A stretch of DNA of 64,000 bases from Paenibacillus sp. PL91 (GCF_012935325.2 NZ_JABBYG020000004.1:434001-498000); one strand, 5' to 3'; positions 26,159 through 35,786 are shown, counted from the stretch's first letter. Numbers and translations are program-made. The notes: generated from the sequence alone by a model not told the origin.

Positions 26159-27517
26159 ATGAAATTGAGAAAAGGAGTAGGTTCCGCCTTAGTCATTAGC
26201 ATTATTTTTATAAGCCTGCTTGCCGGTTACATCGGCTATAACAAAATCGAAATCAATAATAAGGTTAATTCATTTGGTGCACATGATTCACAATCAAAGA
26301 TTGCCTCCAATAAAAATCAGCCAGTCAAAATTAAATTAGGAATTTGGGAATCCAAGACGGATATCGCGTTTTGGACGGAAAAAGTAAAGGAATACTCGGT
26401 TATAAAGTCCAATGTAACGGTCGAGGTAGAGACGATTCCGGATAACAGCGGTCAATATTTAAAGGTGCGTTTGGCGGCAAATGATTTGCCGGACTTGTTC
26501 TATTTGAAATCAGGCCATCTCACGATTTATAAAGATTCTCTCCTATCGCTGGATGAATTGAATGCGACGGGCAGAAACAAGTACCCGGCCAAGCTGGATG
26601 GGCATATATTCGGTCTGCCGCTGGTGTCTTTCTCGGAATACGTCTATTATCACCCTAGTATTTTCAAAGAGGTTGGCGTAGAGGTGCCGCAAACCTATGA
26701 CGAGTTTATGGCTGTGCTGGAGAAAATCAAATCACATGGCAAATATATACCGATTGCGATCGGAGGGAAGGACGACTGGACCTTTTATCCGTTTATCGAA
26801 TTTGGCCCTCCTATATTGACGGAGGATGAGCACTATTTGGCTAATCTCGCGAAGCTTAAAAGGCCGTTCGGAGCCGGCTCAGGCTTCGAGAAAGCAGCGA
26901 ATATGCTGAGAATCATATCGGAGAACAAGCTTGCAGGGGAAGACGCGCTCGCCATCGGGTTCGATCAGGCGACACAATTGTTTCAAACGGGCAAAGCAGC
27001 AATGATTGCTCTTGGGCAATGGTATTATACCGATCATATGTCGAAGGTGAGTTCGGATGCGGATATCGATGCCTTCGCCTTGCCTTGGAGAGCAACGACA
27101 AAAGAGAAGCTGAAAGCTGTTACCATGCCTGATCAATATATGGCCATCAACAAAAATTCCAAAAACACGGAAGAGACGATTGCATTTCTGGAGTGGATGT
27201 TCAGCCGAGAGGTTTATCAAGAATATATTAACTATTCACAGAACTCTTCCACCTTAAATGATGTGACAGCACATCTGCCCTTCTTTAATAAGGTGAATAA
27301 CCGGCATCCTTTTAATCCGTTTATGTATCAAGGGCTGGATGAGCAATTTGTGAAGCTGAAAAACGCTGCGCAATATGACGAGAAGAAGATGGCGCAACAA
27401 ATTTTCGCAGGCGCATCCGTAGCTGATATTCTGAGTAAATTGAATGAAAATTGGAGTAAGGCGATTGAATACGTCGAAAGCAACAATATCCATTTTCCAT
27501 TATATTTTGACAGGTGA
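26159..27517 (+). CDS. Membrane-anchored family-1 solute-binding protein, probable co-sensor
   Basis: The 452-residue protein has the fold and motifs of sugar-binding proteins (NDLPDLFYLKSGHL, VYYHPSIFKEVGVEVP, TGKAAMIALGQWYY). Its N-terminal segment VGSALVISIIFISLLAGYIGY lacks a lipobox cysteine and looks like an uncleaved membrane anchor. It lies between a sensor kinase and its response regulator, overlapping the latter's frame start, and no permease is adjacent. That arrangement fits a ligand-binding accessory sensor that contacts the kinase rather than a transport component. The ligand is unknown. Confidence 0.82.
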   Translation: MKLRKGVGSALVISIIFISLLAGYIGYNKIEINNKVNSFGAHDSQSKIASNKNQPVKIKLGIWESKTDIAFWTEKVKEYSVIKSNVTVEVETIPDNSGQYLKVRLAANDLPDLFYLKSGHLTIYKDSLLSLDELNATGRNKYPAKLDGHIFGLPLVSFSEYVYYHPSIFKEVGVEVPQTYDEFMAVLEKIKSHGKYIPIAIGGKDDWTFYPFIEFGPPILTEDEHYLANLAKLKRPFGAGSGFEKAANMLRIISENKLAGEDALAIGFDQATQLFQTGKAAMIALGQWYYTDHMSKVSSDADIDAFALPWRATTKEKLKAVTMPDQYMAINKNSKNTEETIAFLEWMFSREVYQEYINYSQNSSTLNDVTAHLPFFNKVNNRHPFNPFMYQGLDEQFVKLKNAAQYDEKKMAQQIFAGASVADILSKLNENWSKAIEYVESNNIHFPLYFDR

Positions 27518-27534
27518 TATCAAAAGGGGGAAAT

Positions 27535-29205
27535 ATGATGGCGAAATACCAAGCTTTCATTATTGACGACGAACCTTTAGCTAGATTGGCACTGCGGGAA
27601 TATATTTCATTAACTTCAACGGATATCGAAATTGCCGGGGAGGCCGGGGATGGGGAAGAGGCGTTGACGCTGCTGCGGGAACGTCAGGATATCGACATCA
27701 TTTTAGCCGATATTCAAATGCCGAGGATGAACGGAGTGGAGCTGCTGAAAGCGCTTCGTGACGCTTCACTATCCCGGGAGCCTCTGGTCATTATGCTCAG
27801 CGCGTACGGTGATTACAGTTATGTGAGGGATTCGTTTGTTCTTGGCGCCTTCGATTATATGCTCAAAGCGAAATTGGACGAGGCGTATATCGCGCCTGTG
27901 CTGCACAAGACGGTAGCGGAATTAAACCGGCGGCAAAGCACCGCAGCAACAATATCTCCCGCTCAGGATGAAGAGGAAATGGTGTGCGCAATCCTTCACC
28001 GGCTTTCCTTATCGCATGCTTCAAATCTATCGGATTATGAGCAGGATGATGAGCTAAGGCAAGGATTGGCATTTGTCCGCAATCATTTGGGAGAGAAAAA
28101 TCAAGAGGTAGCGCTTATCCGATTATCGGAGATCATCCCCTTCGAGCATGTTCATCGCATGGTGCTGCAGACGATACGGACTGTGACCAATACAGACCGG
28201 AATGAAGGGGTATGCCGCGTTTGCCGCCATGATGATCGCCATTACACTTTATTTTTTACGTTTCCCGAGCAGTGCAGCACGCTAGCTATACGAAGGCTGA
28301 CCCAAAGCGTATTAACCGATGTGAAAATAAGGCTGCGCCAGTTTTTGAATCTTAATCTATCGATCGGAATCAGCGATGTCGCAAGCGGCGTCATGCAATG
28401 GAACCGGTTGTTTAAACAAGCGGAACGGCTATCCATTCTTAGCTACTATCACGGTTATGACCGATTATTATATCCAGAGGCGGAGCGGCCGTATCGAATT
28501 GAAGAGGACGATTGGAAGGAAGAGTGGGCATCATTTAAGCCAGAGCTGCTGCAAGCGTTAAAGGAGGCGGACCATACGCTCTGGAAGCAGCGGATGCAGC
28601 ATGGTTTAGAGCGGCTGGTTGAGCGGTTTCCCTCTTCGCCTGATGATATCAAGTCAGCGCTTAGTGACCTGATATGGGAGGTGGGATCGCTGATGCACCA
28701 AAATGGCGTATCCTGGGAAAAGTTTCATGAGCAGTTTCCCCATCCGATGGAGCATGTGCGCAATTTGGAGACATGGGATGAGACCATACAATGGGTAGAG
28801 CTGTTTCTAGAGAAGCTGCATGACAAATTGCATCCCAAATCACGATGCACAGCTAGCTGGCTGAGCCCGGTGGTTGCGAAAGCGAAGTCGATACTTGAGA
28901 ATCATTTTGACGAGGATATTCATCTATCCAATATTAGCGAGATGGTCGGCGTCAGCGAGAGCTATTTAAGCAAGCAGTTTGCGAAAGAGACAGGTATTAA
29001 CTTCATTTCTTATTTGACGAATTTGAGAATTGAGAAAGCGAAGGAGGGCTTAGAAAACGGCTTGAAAATATATGATGTCGCGGAAAAAGTAGGGTACGTC
29101 AACCCTGAGCATTTCAGCCGAATTTTCAAGAAAGTAACCGGACTTAGCCCAGTTGCCTATCGCAAGGAGAAAGATAAACGTTTTGTCATCTCCTCTTATA
29201 TGTAG
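27535..29205 (+). CDS. YesN-type response regulator with AraC DNA-binding domain (third system)
   Basis: The 556-residue regulator has a receiver domain (IIDDEPLARLALREY, phospho-acceptor Asp in ILADIQMPRMNG) and a long central region of about 300 residues. That region contains CRVCRHDD and may be a degenerate cyclase-like or YesN linker domain. A C-terminal AraC domain follows (LSNISEMVGVSESYLSKQFAK, IYDVAEKVGYVNPEHFSRIFKK). AAAGGGGG at 27523-27530 precedes ATGs at 27535 and 27538, and either could start the protein. A terminator follows, then the glycosidase cluster that it may activate. Confidence 0.92.
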   Translation: MMAKYQAFIIDDEPLARLALREYISLTSTDIEIAGEAGDGEEALTLLRERQDIDIILADIQMPRMNGVELLKALRDASLSREPLVIMLSAYGDYSYVRDSFVLGAFDYMLKAKLDEAYIAPVLHKTVAELNRRQSTAATISPAQDEEEMVCAILHRLSLSHASNLSDYEQDDELRQGLAFVRNHLGEKNQEVALIRLSEIIPFEHVHRMVLQTIRTVTNTDRNEGVCRVCRHDDRHYTLFFTFPEQCSTLAIRRLTQSVLTDVKIRLRQFLNLNLSIGISDVASGVMQWNRLFKQAERLSILSYYHGYDRLLYPEAERPYRIEEDDWKEEWASFKPELLQALKEADHTLWKQRMQHGLERLVERFPSSPDDIKSALSDLIWEVGSLMHQNGVSWEKFHEQFPHPMEHVRNLETWDETIQWVELFLEKLHDKLHPKSRCTASWLSPVVAKAKSILENHFDEDIHLSNISEMVGVSESYLSKQFAKETGINFISYLTNLRIEKAKEGLENGLKIYDVAEKVGYVNPEHFSRIFKKVTGLSPVAYRKEKDKRFVISSYM

Positions 29206-29218
29206 CAGCACCTAAAGT

Positions 29219-29264
29219 GCCTCCTGATCACGTTAAGTGGTTAGGGAGGCTCTTTTGTTTTTTT
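29219..29264 (+). terminator. Intrinsic terminator after the third regulator
   Basis: GCCTCC at 29219-29224 pairs with GGAGGC at 29245-29250. The stem is extended inward by TGATCAC/GTGGTTA with G-T pairs, and TCTTTTGTTTTTTT follows. Confidence 0.8.
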
Positions 29265-29344
29265 CAGGCTTACAGTGGATACCAAGCAGGAGCAAAATAA
29301 GACGTTAATGCAAAAATAATCAACTTTACTTCAAAATAGATCAT

Positions 29345-29372
29345 TTGTATCCGTTTCCACGGTCTGTATGAT
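29345..29372 (+). promoter_or_regulatory. Probable promoter of the cohesin-SLH gene and glycosidase cluster
   Basis: TTGTAT at 29345-29350 and TATGAT at 29367-29372 are separated by 16 bases and lie 36 bases before the TTG start at 29408. The -35 box is part of TTTGTATC, a half copy of the palindrome found at 29400 and 30423. Confidence 0.5.
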
Positions 29373-29399
29373 AAAGGGGTCAATAAAACCAAGGGGAGG

Positions 29400-29414
29400 G
29401 ATACAATTTGTATC
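29400..29414. repeat. Palindrome GATACAATTTGTATC at the start of the cohesin-SLH gene
   Basis: GATACA and TGTATC flank three bases. The element overlaps the TTG start codon of the surface-anchor gene and directly follows its ribosome site. A copy differing at one central base lies just after the gene (30423-30437). It may be an operator or an mRNA element. Confidence 0.55.
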
Positions 29415-30421
29415 GCAAAATACTGTTGAACACGTTAATCTGTACGATTGGTTCCATGCTGCTGATGACGGCTGCCGGTGCGGAGAAGGCATCTGATTTT
29501 GTGATGCGTTCGTCGGTCAAGGAATCTGCCCATGCACAGTTTACGATCACGCTTAGCGGAGAAAACATGAAGGATTTGTACGCGTATGAAGCTAAATTCA
29601 AGTTTGATCCGGAACAATTGGAGGTTGTAAAAGCTGAATCAAGCTTCAAAGGATTTTCCGTCTCTCCCATCATTAAAAACAACGAGATTACTTTTGCCCA
29701 TACGAAGATCGGAAATGTGAAGGGCGAAGCGGGAAATATGGAGATCAGCACGATTACGTTCAAAGCAAAAAAGGCAGGAACCGCCAAGGTGAACTGGACT
29801 TCGATGAAAATCATAGATCACGACCTGAAGGATCAAGCCTTTACGCTTAAGGAGTCCATCGATTTCACTAAAATTTTCAGCGATATCGCCGGCCACTGGG
29901 CTAAAGACGACATTATGCAAATGGTCGATAAAAACATCGTGGAAGGAATCGATAACGATCGGTTTGCTCCAAACAACCATGTAACCAGAGCGCAGTTCGC
30001 AGCCTTGATTGCGAGAGCGCTTGAGCTGAAGGCGGGCAGCGGGAAAAACCCGTTTGCTGATGTGAAGGCAGGCTCATGGTATGAGGATACGGTAAAAAGC
30101 GCTTATGCCGCAGGTATTATCAACGGCATTACAAGCCAAACCTTTGCGCCTGATAAAAGCATTACGCGAGAGGAAATGAGCGTCATGCTGATGAGGGCGA
30201 AGGCTTACGCTGCCGGGGTTAAAGTAGACAGCCTTAAAGCAGGCAGCTTGAAAGGCTTTAAAGATGAAGGCGAAATTAGCGAATGGGCCAAAAAATCGGC
30301 TGGGTTCGCCATTGCTTCTGGATTGTTGAAAGGAAGAACGGCAAGCGCCTTCGCGCCTAAAAAGCAGACAACAAGAGCGGAGTCGGCTGTCGTCATTAAG
30401 CGTTTATTGGCAGGCTCTTGA
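29408..30421 (+). CDS. Cohesin-domain SLH surface anchor protein (scaffoldin-like)
   Basis: This 337-residue exported protein has a signal peptide (hydrophobic to about residue 24, AAGAEKA). A cohesin-like beta-sandwich follows at about 28-155 (AQFTITLSGENMKDLYAYEAKF, FDPEQLEVVKAES, ISTITFKAKKAG). Three S-layer-homology repeats fill about 156-337 (FSDIAGHWAKDDI, NPFADVKAGSWYEDTV, EGEISEWAKKSAGF). SLH repeats bind pyruvylated wall polymer. A cohesin plus SLH is the layout of cellulosomal anchoring proteins, so it may tether dockerin-bearing glycosidases encoded downstream to the cell surface. Its cohesin is clearly divergent from the six in the enzymes. The TTG start has GGGGAGGG upstream. No other role is evident. 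Confidence 0.85.
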   Translation: MYRKILLNTLICTIGSMLLMTAAGAEKASDFVMRSSVKESAHAQFTITLSGENMKDLYAYEAKFKFDPEQLEVVKAESSFKGFSVSPIIKNNEITFAHTKIGNVKGEAGNMEISTITFKAKKAGTAKVNWTSMKIIDHDLKDQAFTLKESIDFTKIFSDIAGHWAKDDIMQMVDKNIVEGIDNDRFAPNNHVTRAQFAALIARALELKAGSGKNPFADVKAGSWYEDTVKSAYAAGIINGITSQTFAPDKSITREEMSVMLMRAKAYAAGVKVDSLKAGSLKGFKDEGEISEWAKKSAGFAIASGLLKGRTASAFAPKKQTTRAESAVVIKRLLAGS

Positions 30422-30422
30422 T

Positions 30423-30437
30423 GATACATTTTGTATC
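30423..30437. repeat. Palindrome GATACATTTTGTATC just after the cohesin-SLH gene
   Basis: This is a copy of the element at 29400-29414, starting two bases after the stop codon. With that element it brackets the anchor gene. A further half site GATACA lies near 30476. Confidence 0.55.
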
Positions 30438-30534
30438 GTCATTCGGGCGGTAACGTTAGGGGGGATGCACAAAAAGATACATAGAACAGCTTAGCTTCGT
30501 CTGGTTTTCATTAAGCAAAGAGAGGGAGATCGAA

Positions 30535-33500
30535 GTGAAAAGAAGCACCAAACCGTTTAGCGTTCTTTTGGCCGTGCTGCTTGGCATTCAGCTTTGCATG
30601 CCACCTGCCGCTGTACTCGCAGCTGAGACAACTGATGTTTACTTGAAGGATTACAATGACGGCAGCATAGCCGGTTGGACAGCAGGCAAAGGGAATACAG
30701 CGTTTACTGCGGATAATGGGGCTGTCAAAGCGGTTACGCAAGGAGCCGTCATCGTCTACGATCAGGATTCGCCGCAATACGCAGATGGCGAATATGAAGT
30801 CAAGCTGAAGTTTAACGAGGCGCCAACGAGGTTTGGGCTGGTCTATCGTTATGTGGACAGCAGCAATTACAATGTTATCCAATACGATACGAGCAGCTGG
30901 GGCTGGGATTCTGTGAAAGGCGGCGTAGAAACCTACGGCAATATTGCTTCCACGAGTCCAACCTTTGCAGCAGGCAAGCAGTATACGTTTAAGCTGCGTT
31001 ATGTGAAGGACAGCGTGGAATTGTTTATTGACGGAGCCAGCGTTCTAAGCACAAGCTTGCCGAGCGTGCCTACGGGAGCCGGTAAAATTGGACTTCGCAG
31101 CTGGTTTGCCAATAAGACGATTACGATCGACGATCTGAAGGTGACGGAGGCGAAGGTTACAACTCCTGATCCGAAGCCGATTACCGTCATTGATACGCTC
31201 GCTTCCGAGCAGATGACCGTCGAAATCGACAAGGAATTCCCGCGGGTGAAAAATTATGTATGGAACAGCAGCGGCGCGGAAATGAAAGGCCAATTAAACG
31301 GCTTTAATGAATTGAAAATTAATAACAAGTCCTATTACCCTACGGCAACTGCCTATGCCAAGAGCGCGGCAGCAGGAGACAAGGGTGAAACGGCTGTATA
31401 CACGCTTCAAATTCCAGAGATTAACGTGGATCTGAAGGTGGCGATGGAATTATCTGATAATGTGCTTAATTTTAACGTTGTTAGCTTAGAGGAAAAGGGC
31501 ACAGTGAAGGTCAAAACGATCGAATGGCCGAGCCATGACCTTGTATCCGTGCTCGGAACGCAGGCCAAAGCGCAAGAAACGGCTGCTTGGGTAACGGGCG
31601 GATGGAATGAAATCAATGAGGAATACAAAGACCTTAAAGCGGGGGCAACCGATGTTAGCGGCGGACGCACATATGCGTTTCTCAATTCCGACCAATTAGC
31701 GGCTACGATGATCACGAGCGTCCTCAATGATAACGATAAGGTTCGCGTGAAGGTAGCAACGGATACGCTGCTTGGGACGAAGAAGGCAGCCCTCTCAGGC
31801 GGAGCCTTCGTATACCGCGGCAGCGATGTGCTTGATCCCGAGCCATTGCCTTGGGCGAAGGTTATTCTAACGCCGGATGCGAACGGTGACGGCCTCGTCG
31901 ATTGGCAGGATGGCGCGATCGCTTATCGCCAGCATGCGGAGGTGCCGTTTGGCAGCGAGAAGATTCGCGACAATCTCTCTTATGTGAGCATGAACATCGG
32001 CTCGACGACCTCGACTCCTTTCTTGCGCGCATTCGATAACGCGAAGAAAATTTCGAATTTGACGGATGGATTTGGACAAATGATTTTGTTCAAAGGCTAT
32101 CAAGCCGAGGGCCATGATGATTCGCATCCGGATTATGGCGGCCATATCGGCATACGCCAGGGCGGTATCGACGATTTTAATTACGTGCTGAGCGAAGGCA
32201 AAAAATACAATATTCTTGGCGGCGTTCATATCAATGCGACCGAGTATATGCTCGATGCTTACGAAACGAAGATGGAAAATATGACGCAGCCATTAAGCAA
32301 GGGCTGGGGCTGGCTCGATCAGGCTTACTATGTCAACAAAACAAAGGATGTGGAATCCGGCGAGTTGAAGCGCCGCCTTGAAATGCTCAAAAGCGATACC
32401 GGGGACAATCTATCCTTTGTGTATGTAGATGTCTATTCAGGCGCTGATTACAATGCGAAGAAGCTTTCCGATTATATTAACGGCAACGGCTGGATGCTCG
32501 GAACGGAATTTGCCGGACCGCTTCATCAGCAGGCTGCATGGGTACACTGGGGGACGGACCCCGGTTATCCGAATCAAGGCAACAGCAGCCAAATTATCCG
32601 TTTCGTGCGCAATCACGTGCTGGATGGATTTTTAACGACGCCATTGCTCAAGGGCAATAAGCAGGTTGGCGTCGGCTATTGGCAAAGCAATTCTGCCTTT
32701 AACAGCTACAAGGATACAACAGCAGCATTCTTTAATCACAATTTGCCAACCAAATATATGCAGTATTTCCCGATTACGAAAATGACGGAAAACCGCGTTG
32801 AATTTGAAAGCAATGTGGTCGTAGAGCGCCTTCAAGACGGAAAAATACATTTGAGCAAGGATGGCAACGACATTGCGATCATGACGGACAGCAGCAGCAT
32901 CAGCAATAGTACGGTCTTCATTCCATGGAGCCCGGAAACGGAAGAAAAAATCTATCACTGGAATCCGGCTGGCGGAGCTACGACTTGGAAGGTTCCGGCT
33001 TCATGGAGCGATGTGCAAAACGCTCAGCTGTATAAGCTGACGGATCTTGGACATGAGCTGGTAGGCAATGTACAAGTGGCAAACGGCGAGGTGACGCTAA
33101 CAGCTGAGAAGGGCATCGGTTATGTCCTTTACAAAAAGGCGGCTCCGGCAAACAAGGATATGCAGTGGGGCGATGGCGGGTTGGTCAAAGATCCGAGCTT
33201 CGACAGCCAAAGCTTCAATAGCTGGAGCAAATCCTCGACAGCAGCGAATACCGATCATATCCAAATTGTCAAAAACAACAATGCGGAGGATCAGCTGCAG
33301 GTGAGCGGACCGGAAGACGCGACGATTGAGCAGACGATCACTGGACTTGAGGTTGGCAAAACGTATTCCGCTTCCGTATGGGTGAAGGAGGACGGAAAAC
33401 GAAAAATGCAAATCGGCGTGAAGCAAGGAGACTCCGAGGCAGTCAATTATTTGGAGGATACCGAGCACGGCTATTTGTCGCAGCAGCATAAATATTCAGG

Positions 33501-35688
33501 CGCCAAATTCCAACGGATCAAAGTATCGTTTGATGCATGGAGCGACTCCGCGGCTCTGTCTTTGAAAGTCGAGAAAGGCAGCGGGACCGTAGTGCTTGAC
33601 GACGTGAGAATATGGGAAAACCCAACCAAAACCGATGCAGGAAACTCCATCCTGTACGAGGACTTCGAGAATGTCGATGAGGGCTGGGGGCCATTTGTTT
33701 ATTCCAAAACAGGCCCGGTTCGTACTCATTTAGTTGAAAAAGGCGGCAGCCAAATTCAGAGCTATGTGCTGGATGGCAAATGGTCGCTCAAAACGAATGA
33801 AGAAGGAACGGGAGAATGGCTGCGGACGCTGCCGCACACGCTCCGGATGAAGCAGGATCATATGTACCATTTGACGATGGATTACAATTCCGATGAGCTG
33901 GATATGTACACCGTTGCTGTACGCGTTAATGAGAACGGTGTCGTGCGCGATCTCGTTTCTCAGAATCTAGCGGAAGGAAAAAATACGCTTGATCTTACTT
34001 TTGCTACAGAAGGCGCCCAAAACGCATATTTGGCCATTATAAAAAACAAAACAAATAACCAAAAGGAATTAACAGGAACGCTCGTGGTCGATAACATCCG
34101 CGTTGACGATGAAGGACCAATCGTACCGGTTGAAGGCGTTCTCGTTACGAGTGTGACGCTTAACAAGCAAGAATTGGAATTGAATAAAGGTGAATCCGCG
34201 CAAATGATCGCGCAAGTAAAACCTGCTATCGCCTTCAATAGAACTTTGCAATGGAGCTCAAGCGATACTGAGATTGTCTCCGTGGATCAAACGGGCAAAG
34301 TGACTGCGCATGGCATGGGTTCGGCTACGATTACGGCAGCATCAACGGATGGAAGCCAAATAAGCGCAGCTGTATTGATCCATGTCTATGACGCGAATAC
34401 GCTTATCCCGCAATCGCAAATGACAGCGAGCGCATCCAGCTTCCAGCCGGGCGACGATCCGCAGAATGCGCTAGACGGCGACATTTCAACCTTATGGCAT
34501 ACGAAGTGGAGCCCGGCGCATTTGCCAGAGTCCATTACGCTAGATCTTGGCGGAAGCTACACGATCAATCAATTTAATTACACGCCGAGAACAGGCGCAG
34601 TAAATGGCATCATTACTCGTTATAATCTGTCCATTAGTACGGATGGCGTTAACTTCACGCAGGTTGCGAGCGGTGCTTGGACGCGCGACGAGAAGGTGAA
34701 GTCGGTAAGATTCGCGGAGGCAGCGGCAACGCACGTGAAGCTTGAAGCGACAGAGGGTGTTGGCAATTTTGCCTCGGCAGCGGAGCTTCATGTGTTCAAG
34801 GCGCAGGACCCATCCGAAATTATCGGAGCTACCGGCGTTCAGTTAGACAAGGCGGAAGTAACGCTCAAAGAAGGAGAAACGGCTGAGCTTACGGCAACGG
34901 TGCTGCCTGAGAATGCGACGAACAAAAATGTAACCTGGTCGACCAGCAACGATGCGGTCGCTACAGTCGCTGTGCAAAATGGTCATACAGTGGTGACCGC
35001 GCTGAAAGCAGGTACAGCGGATATTATCGTAACGACGGTAGACGGGAAATTTACGGCAACGAGCAAGGTCACTGTGCAAAAAGCGGATGTTGAGCTGCTG
35101 CCGGCGACGATTCTGATTGGACCGGCAACGGTTACGCCGAAAACGGAATTTGCTGTGAAGCTTGGTCTGCGCAACATTGAACAGAACATTTATGCGCAGG
35201 ATATTAAGCTTCAATACGACGCTAGCCTCATGGAATATGTAGGAGCAAAGTCGTTGATCCCAGGTGTGAGCATCATCGCTGATCAGGACGAAACACCAGG
35301 CGTACTTCGCTTCCTCCTTGCAAGTGAAGGGACAGCGCATGGCGTAACAGGCAATGCGGATGTGCTGGAGCTGGCCTTCCGATCGAAGGAGGCGACAGGG
35401 AAGACGAGCGGTACGATTTCCGTAACTGGCGCAGAAATTTCCGATGGAAATGTGGAGCTGACTGCGGCTCCTTCTACGATCAGCATCGAGATTGCGGATG
35501 CGGGCATCATTGGCGATGTTACGGGAGACGGCAAAGTGAGCATCGGCGACTTGGCCATTATCGCAGCTCATTATGGCAAAACAACGACCAGTACGGATTG
35601 GCAGCAAGTGAAGAAAGCGGATATAAATAAAGACGGCGTGATTGATCTGGAAGACCTTGTTCTTGTAGCAAGAAAAATCGTGGAATAA
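30535..35688 (+). CDS. GH101 endo-alpha-N-acetylgalactosaminidase with cohesin-dockerin C-terminus
   Basis: This secreted 1717-residue enzyme probably releases the core-1 disaccharide Gal-beta-1,3-GalNAc from mucin Ser/Thr. After the signal peptide (VLAAE) come a concanavalin-like domain (about 35-205) and the GH101 domain (about 215-800). Candidate catalytic residues are Asp632 in VYVDVY (nucleophile) and Glu658 in LGTEFAG (acid/base); their spacing is shorter than in characterised enzymes. Galactose-binding-like sandwiches (about 865-1200), a Big_2 domain, a CBM32 (about 1295-1425) and another Big_2 follow. A cohesin-like module (about 1522-1652, NIYAQDIKLQYDASLMEYV) and a dockerin (about 1658-1717, [15 protein letters not shown] and ADINKDGVIDLEDL) end the protein. 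The GTG start has GAGGGAG ahead. It is probably in the same transcription unit as the SLH anchor gene. Confidence 0.9.
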   Translation: MKRSTKPFSVLLAVLLGIQLCMPPAAVLAAETTDVYLKDYNDGSIAGWTAGKGNTAFTADNGAVKAVTQGAVIVYDQDSPQYADGEYEVKLKFNEAPTRFGLVYRYVDSSNYNVIQYDTSSWGWDSVKGGVETYGNIASTSPTFAAGKQYTFKLRYVKDSVELFIDGASVLSTSLPSVPTGAGKIGLRSWFANKTITIDDLKVTEAKVTTPDPKPITVIDTLASEQMTVEIDKEFPRVKNYVWNSSGAEMKGQLNGFNELKINNKSYYPTATAYAKSAAAGDKGETAVYTLQIPEINVDLKVAMELSDNVLNFNVVSLEEKGTVKVKTIEWPSHDLVSVLGTQAKAQETAAWVTGGWNEINEEYKDLKAGATDVSGGRTYAFLNSDQLAATMITSVLNDNDKVRVKVATDTLLGTKKAALSGGAFVYRGSDVLDPEPLPWAKVILTPDANGDGLVDWQDGAIAYRQHAEVPFGSEKIRDNLSYVSMNIGSTTSTPFLRAFDNAKKISNLTDGFGQMILFKGYQAEGHDDSHPDYGGHIGIRQGGIDDFNYVLSEGKKYNILGGVHINATEYMLDAYETKMENMTQPLSKGWGWLDQAYYVNKTKDVESGELKRRLEMLKSDTGDNLSFVYVDVYSGADYNAKKLSDYINGNGWMLGTEFAGPLHQQAAWVHWGTDPGYPNQGNSSQIIRFVRNHVLDGFLTTPLLKGNKQVGVGYWQSNSAFNSYKDTTAAFFNHNLPTKYMQYFPITKMTENRVEFESNVVVERLQDGKIHLSKDGNDIAIMTDSSSISNSTVFIPWSPETEEKIYHWNPAGGATTWKVPASWSDVQNAQLYKLTDLGHELVGNVQVANGEVTLTAEKGIGYVLYKKAAPANKDMQWGDGGLVKDPSFDSQSFNSWSKSSTAANTDHIQIVKNNNAEDQLQVSGPEDATIEQTITGLEVGKTYSASVWVKEDGKRKMQIGVKQGDSEAVNYLEDTEHGYLSQQHKYSGAKFQRIKVSFDAWSDSAALSLKVEKGSGTVVLDDVRIWENPTKTDAGNSILYEDFENVDEGWGPFVYSKTGPVRTHLVEKGGSQIQSYVLDGKWSLKTNEEGTGEWLRTLPHTLRMKQDHMYHLTMDYNSDELDMYTVAVRVNENGVVRDLVSQNLAEGKNTLDLTFATEGAQNAYLAIIKNKTNNQKELTGTLVVDNIRVDDEGPIVPVEGVLVTSVTLNKQELELNKGESAQMIAQVKPAIAFNRTLQWSSSDTEIVSVDQTGKVTAHGMGSATITAASTDGSQISAAVLIHVYDANTLIPQSQMTASASSFQPGDDPQNALDGDISTLWHTKWSPAHLPESITLDLGGSYTINQFNYTPRTGAVNGIITRYNLSISTDGVNFTQVASGAWTRDEKVKSVRFAEAAATHVKLEATEGVGNFASAAELHVFKAQDPSEIIGATGVQLDKAEVTLKEGETAELTATVLPENATNKNVTWSTSNDAVATVAVQNGHTVVTALKAGTADIIVTTVDGKFTATSKVTVQKADVELLPATILIGPATVTPKTEFAVKLGLRNIEQNIYAQDIKLQYDASLMEYVGAKSLIPGVSIIADQDETPGVLRFLLASEGTAHGVTGNADVLELAFRSKEATGKTSGTISVTGAEISDGNVELTAAPSTISIEIADAGIIGDVTGDGKVSIGDLAIIAAHYGKTTTSTDWQQVKKADINKDGVIDLEDLVLVARKIVE

Positions 35689-35701
35689 ATTTGACCAACT
35701 A

Positions 35702-35752
35702 GGCTAGCGGCATGATGTGATAGACAGCATTATGCCGCTAGCCTTCTTTCTG
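35702..35752 (+). terminator. Terminator-like hairpin between GH101 and GH20 genes
   Basis: GGCTAGCGGCAT at 35702-35713 pairs perfectly with ATGCCGCTAGCC at 35732-35743, followed by TTCTTTCT. It may set relative expression within the cluster. Confidence 0.7.
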
Positions 35753-35786
35753 CATGCTCAAAATCATGGTTTGGGGTGAAGGTTAA

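Noticed and set aside
29408..30421. Anchor gene as a generic S-layer protein
   Set aside because: Its short length, single cohesin-like domain and position at the head of dockerin-bearing enzymes fit an anchor better than a lattice-forming S-layer protein.
34843..35607. 254-residue minus-strand open frame at the end of the GH101 gene
   Set aside because: It is a shadow of the Big_2, cohesin and dockerin coding sequence. It has cysteine- and arginine-rich low-complexity content and no initiation site.
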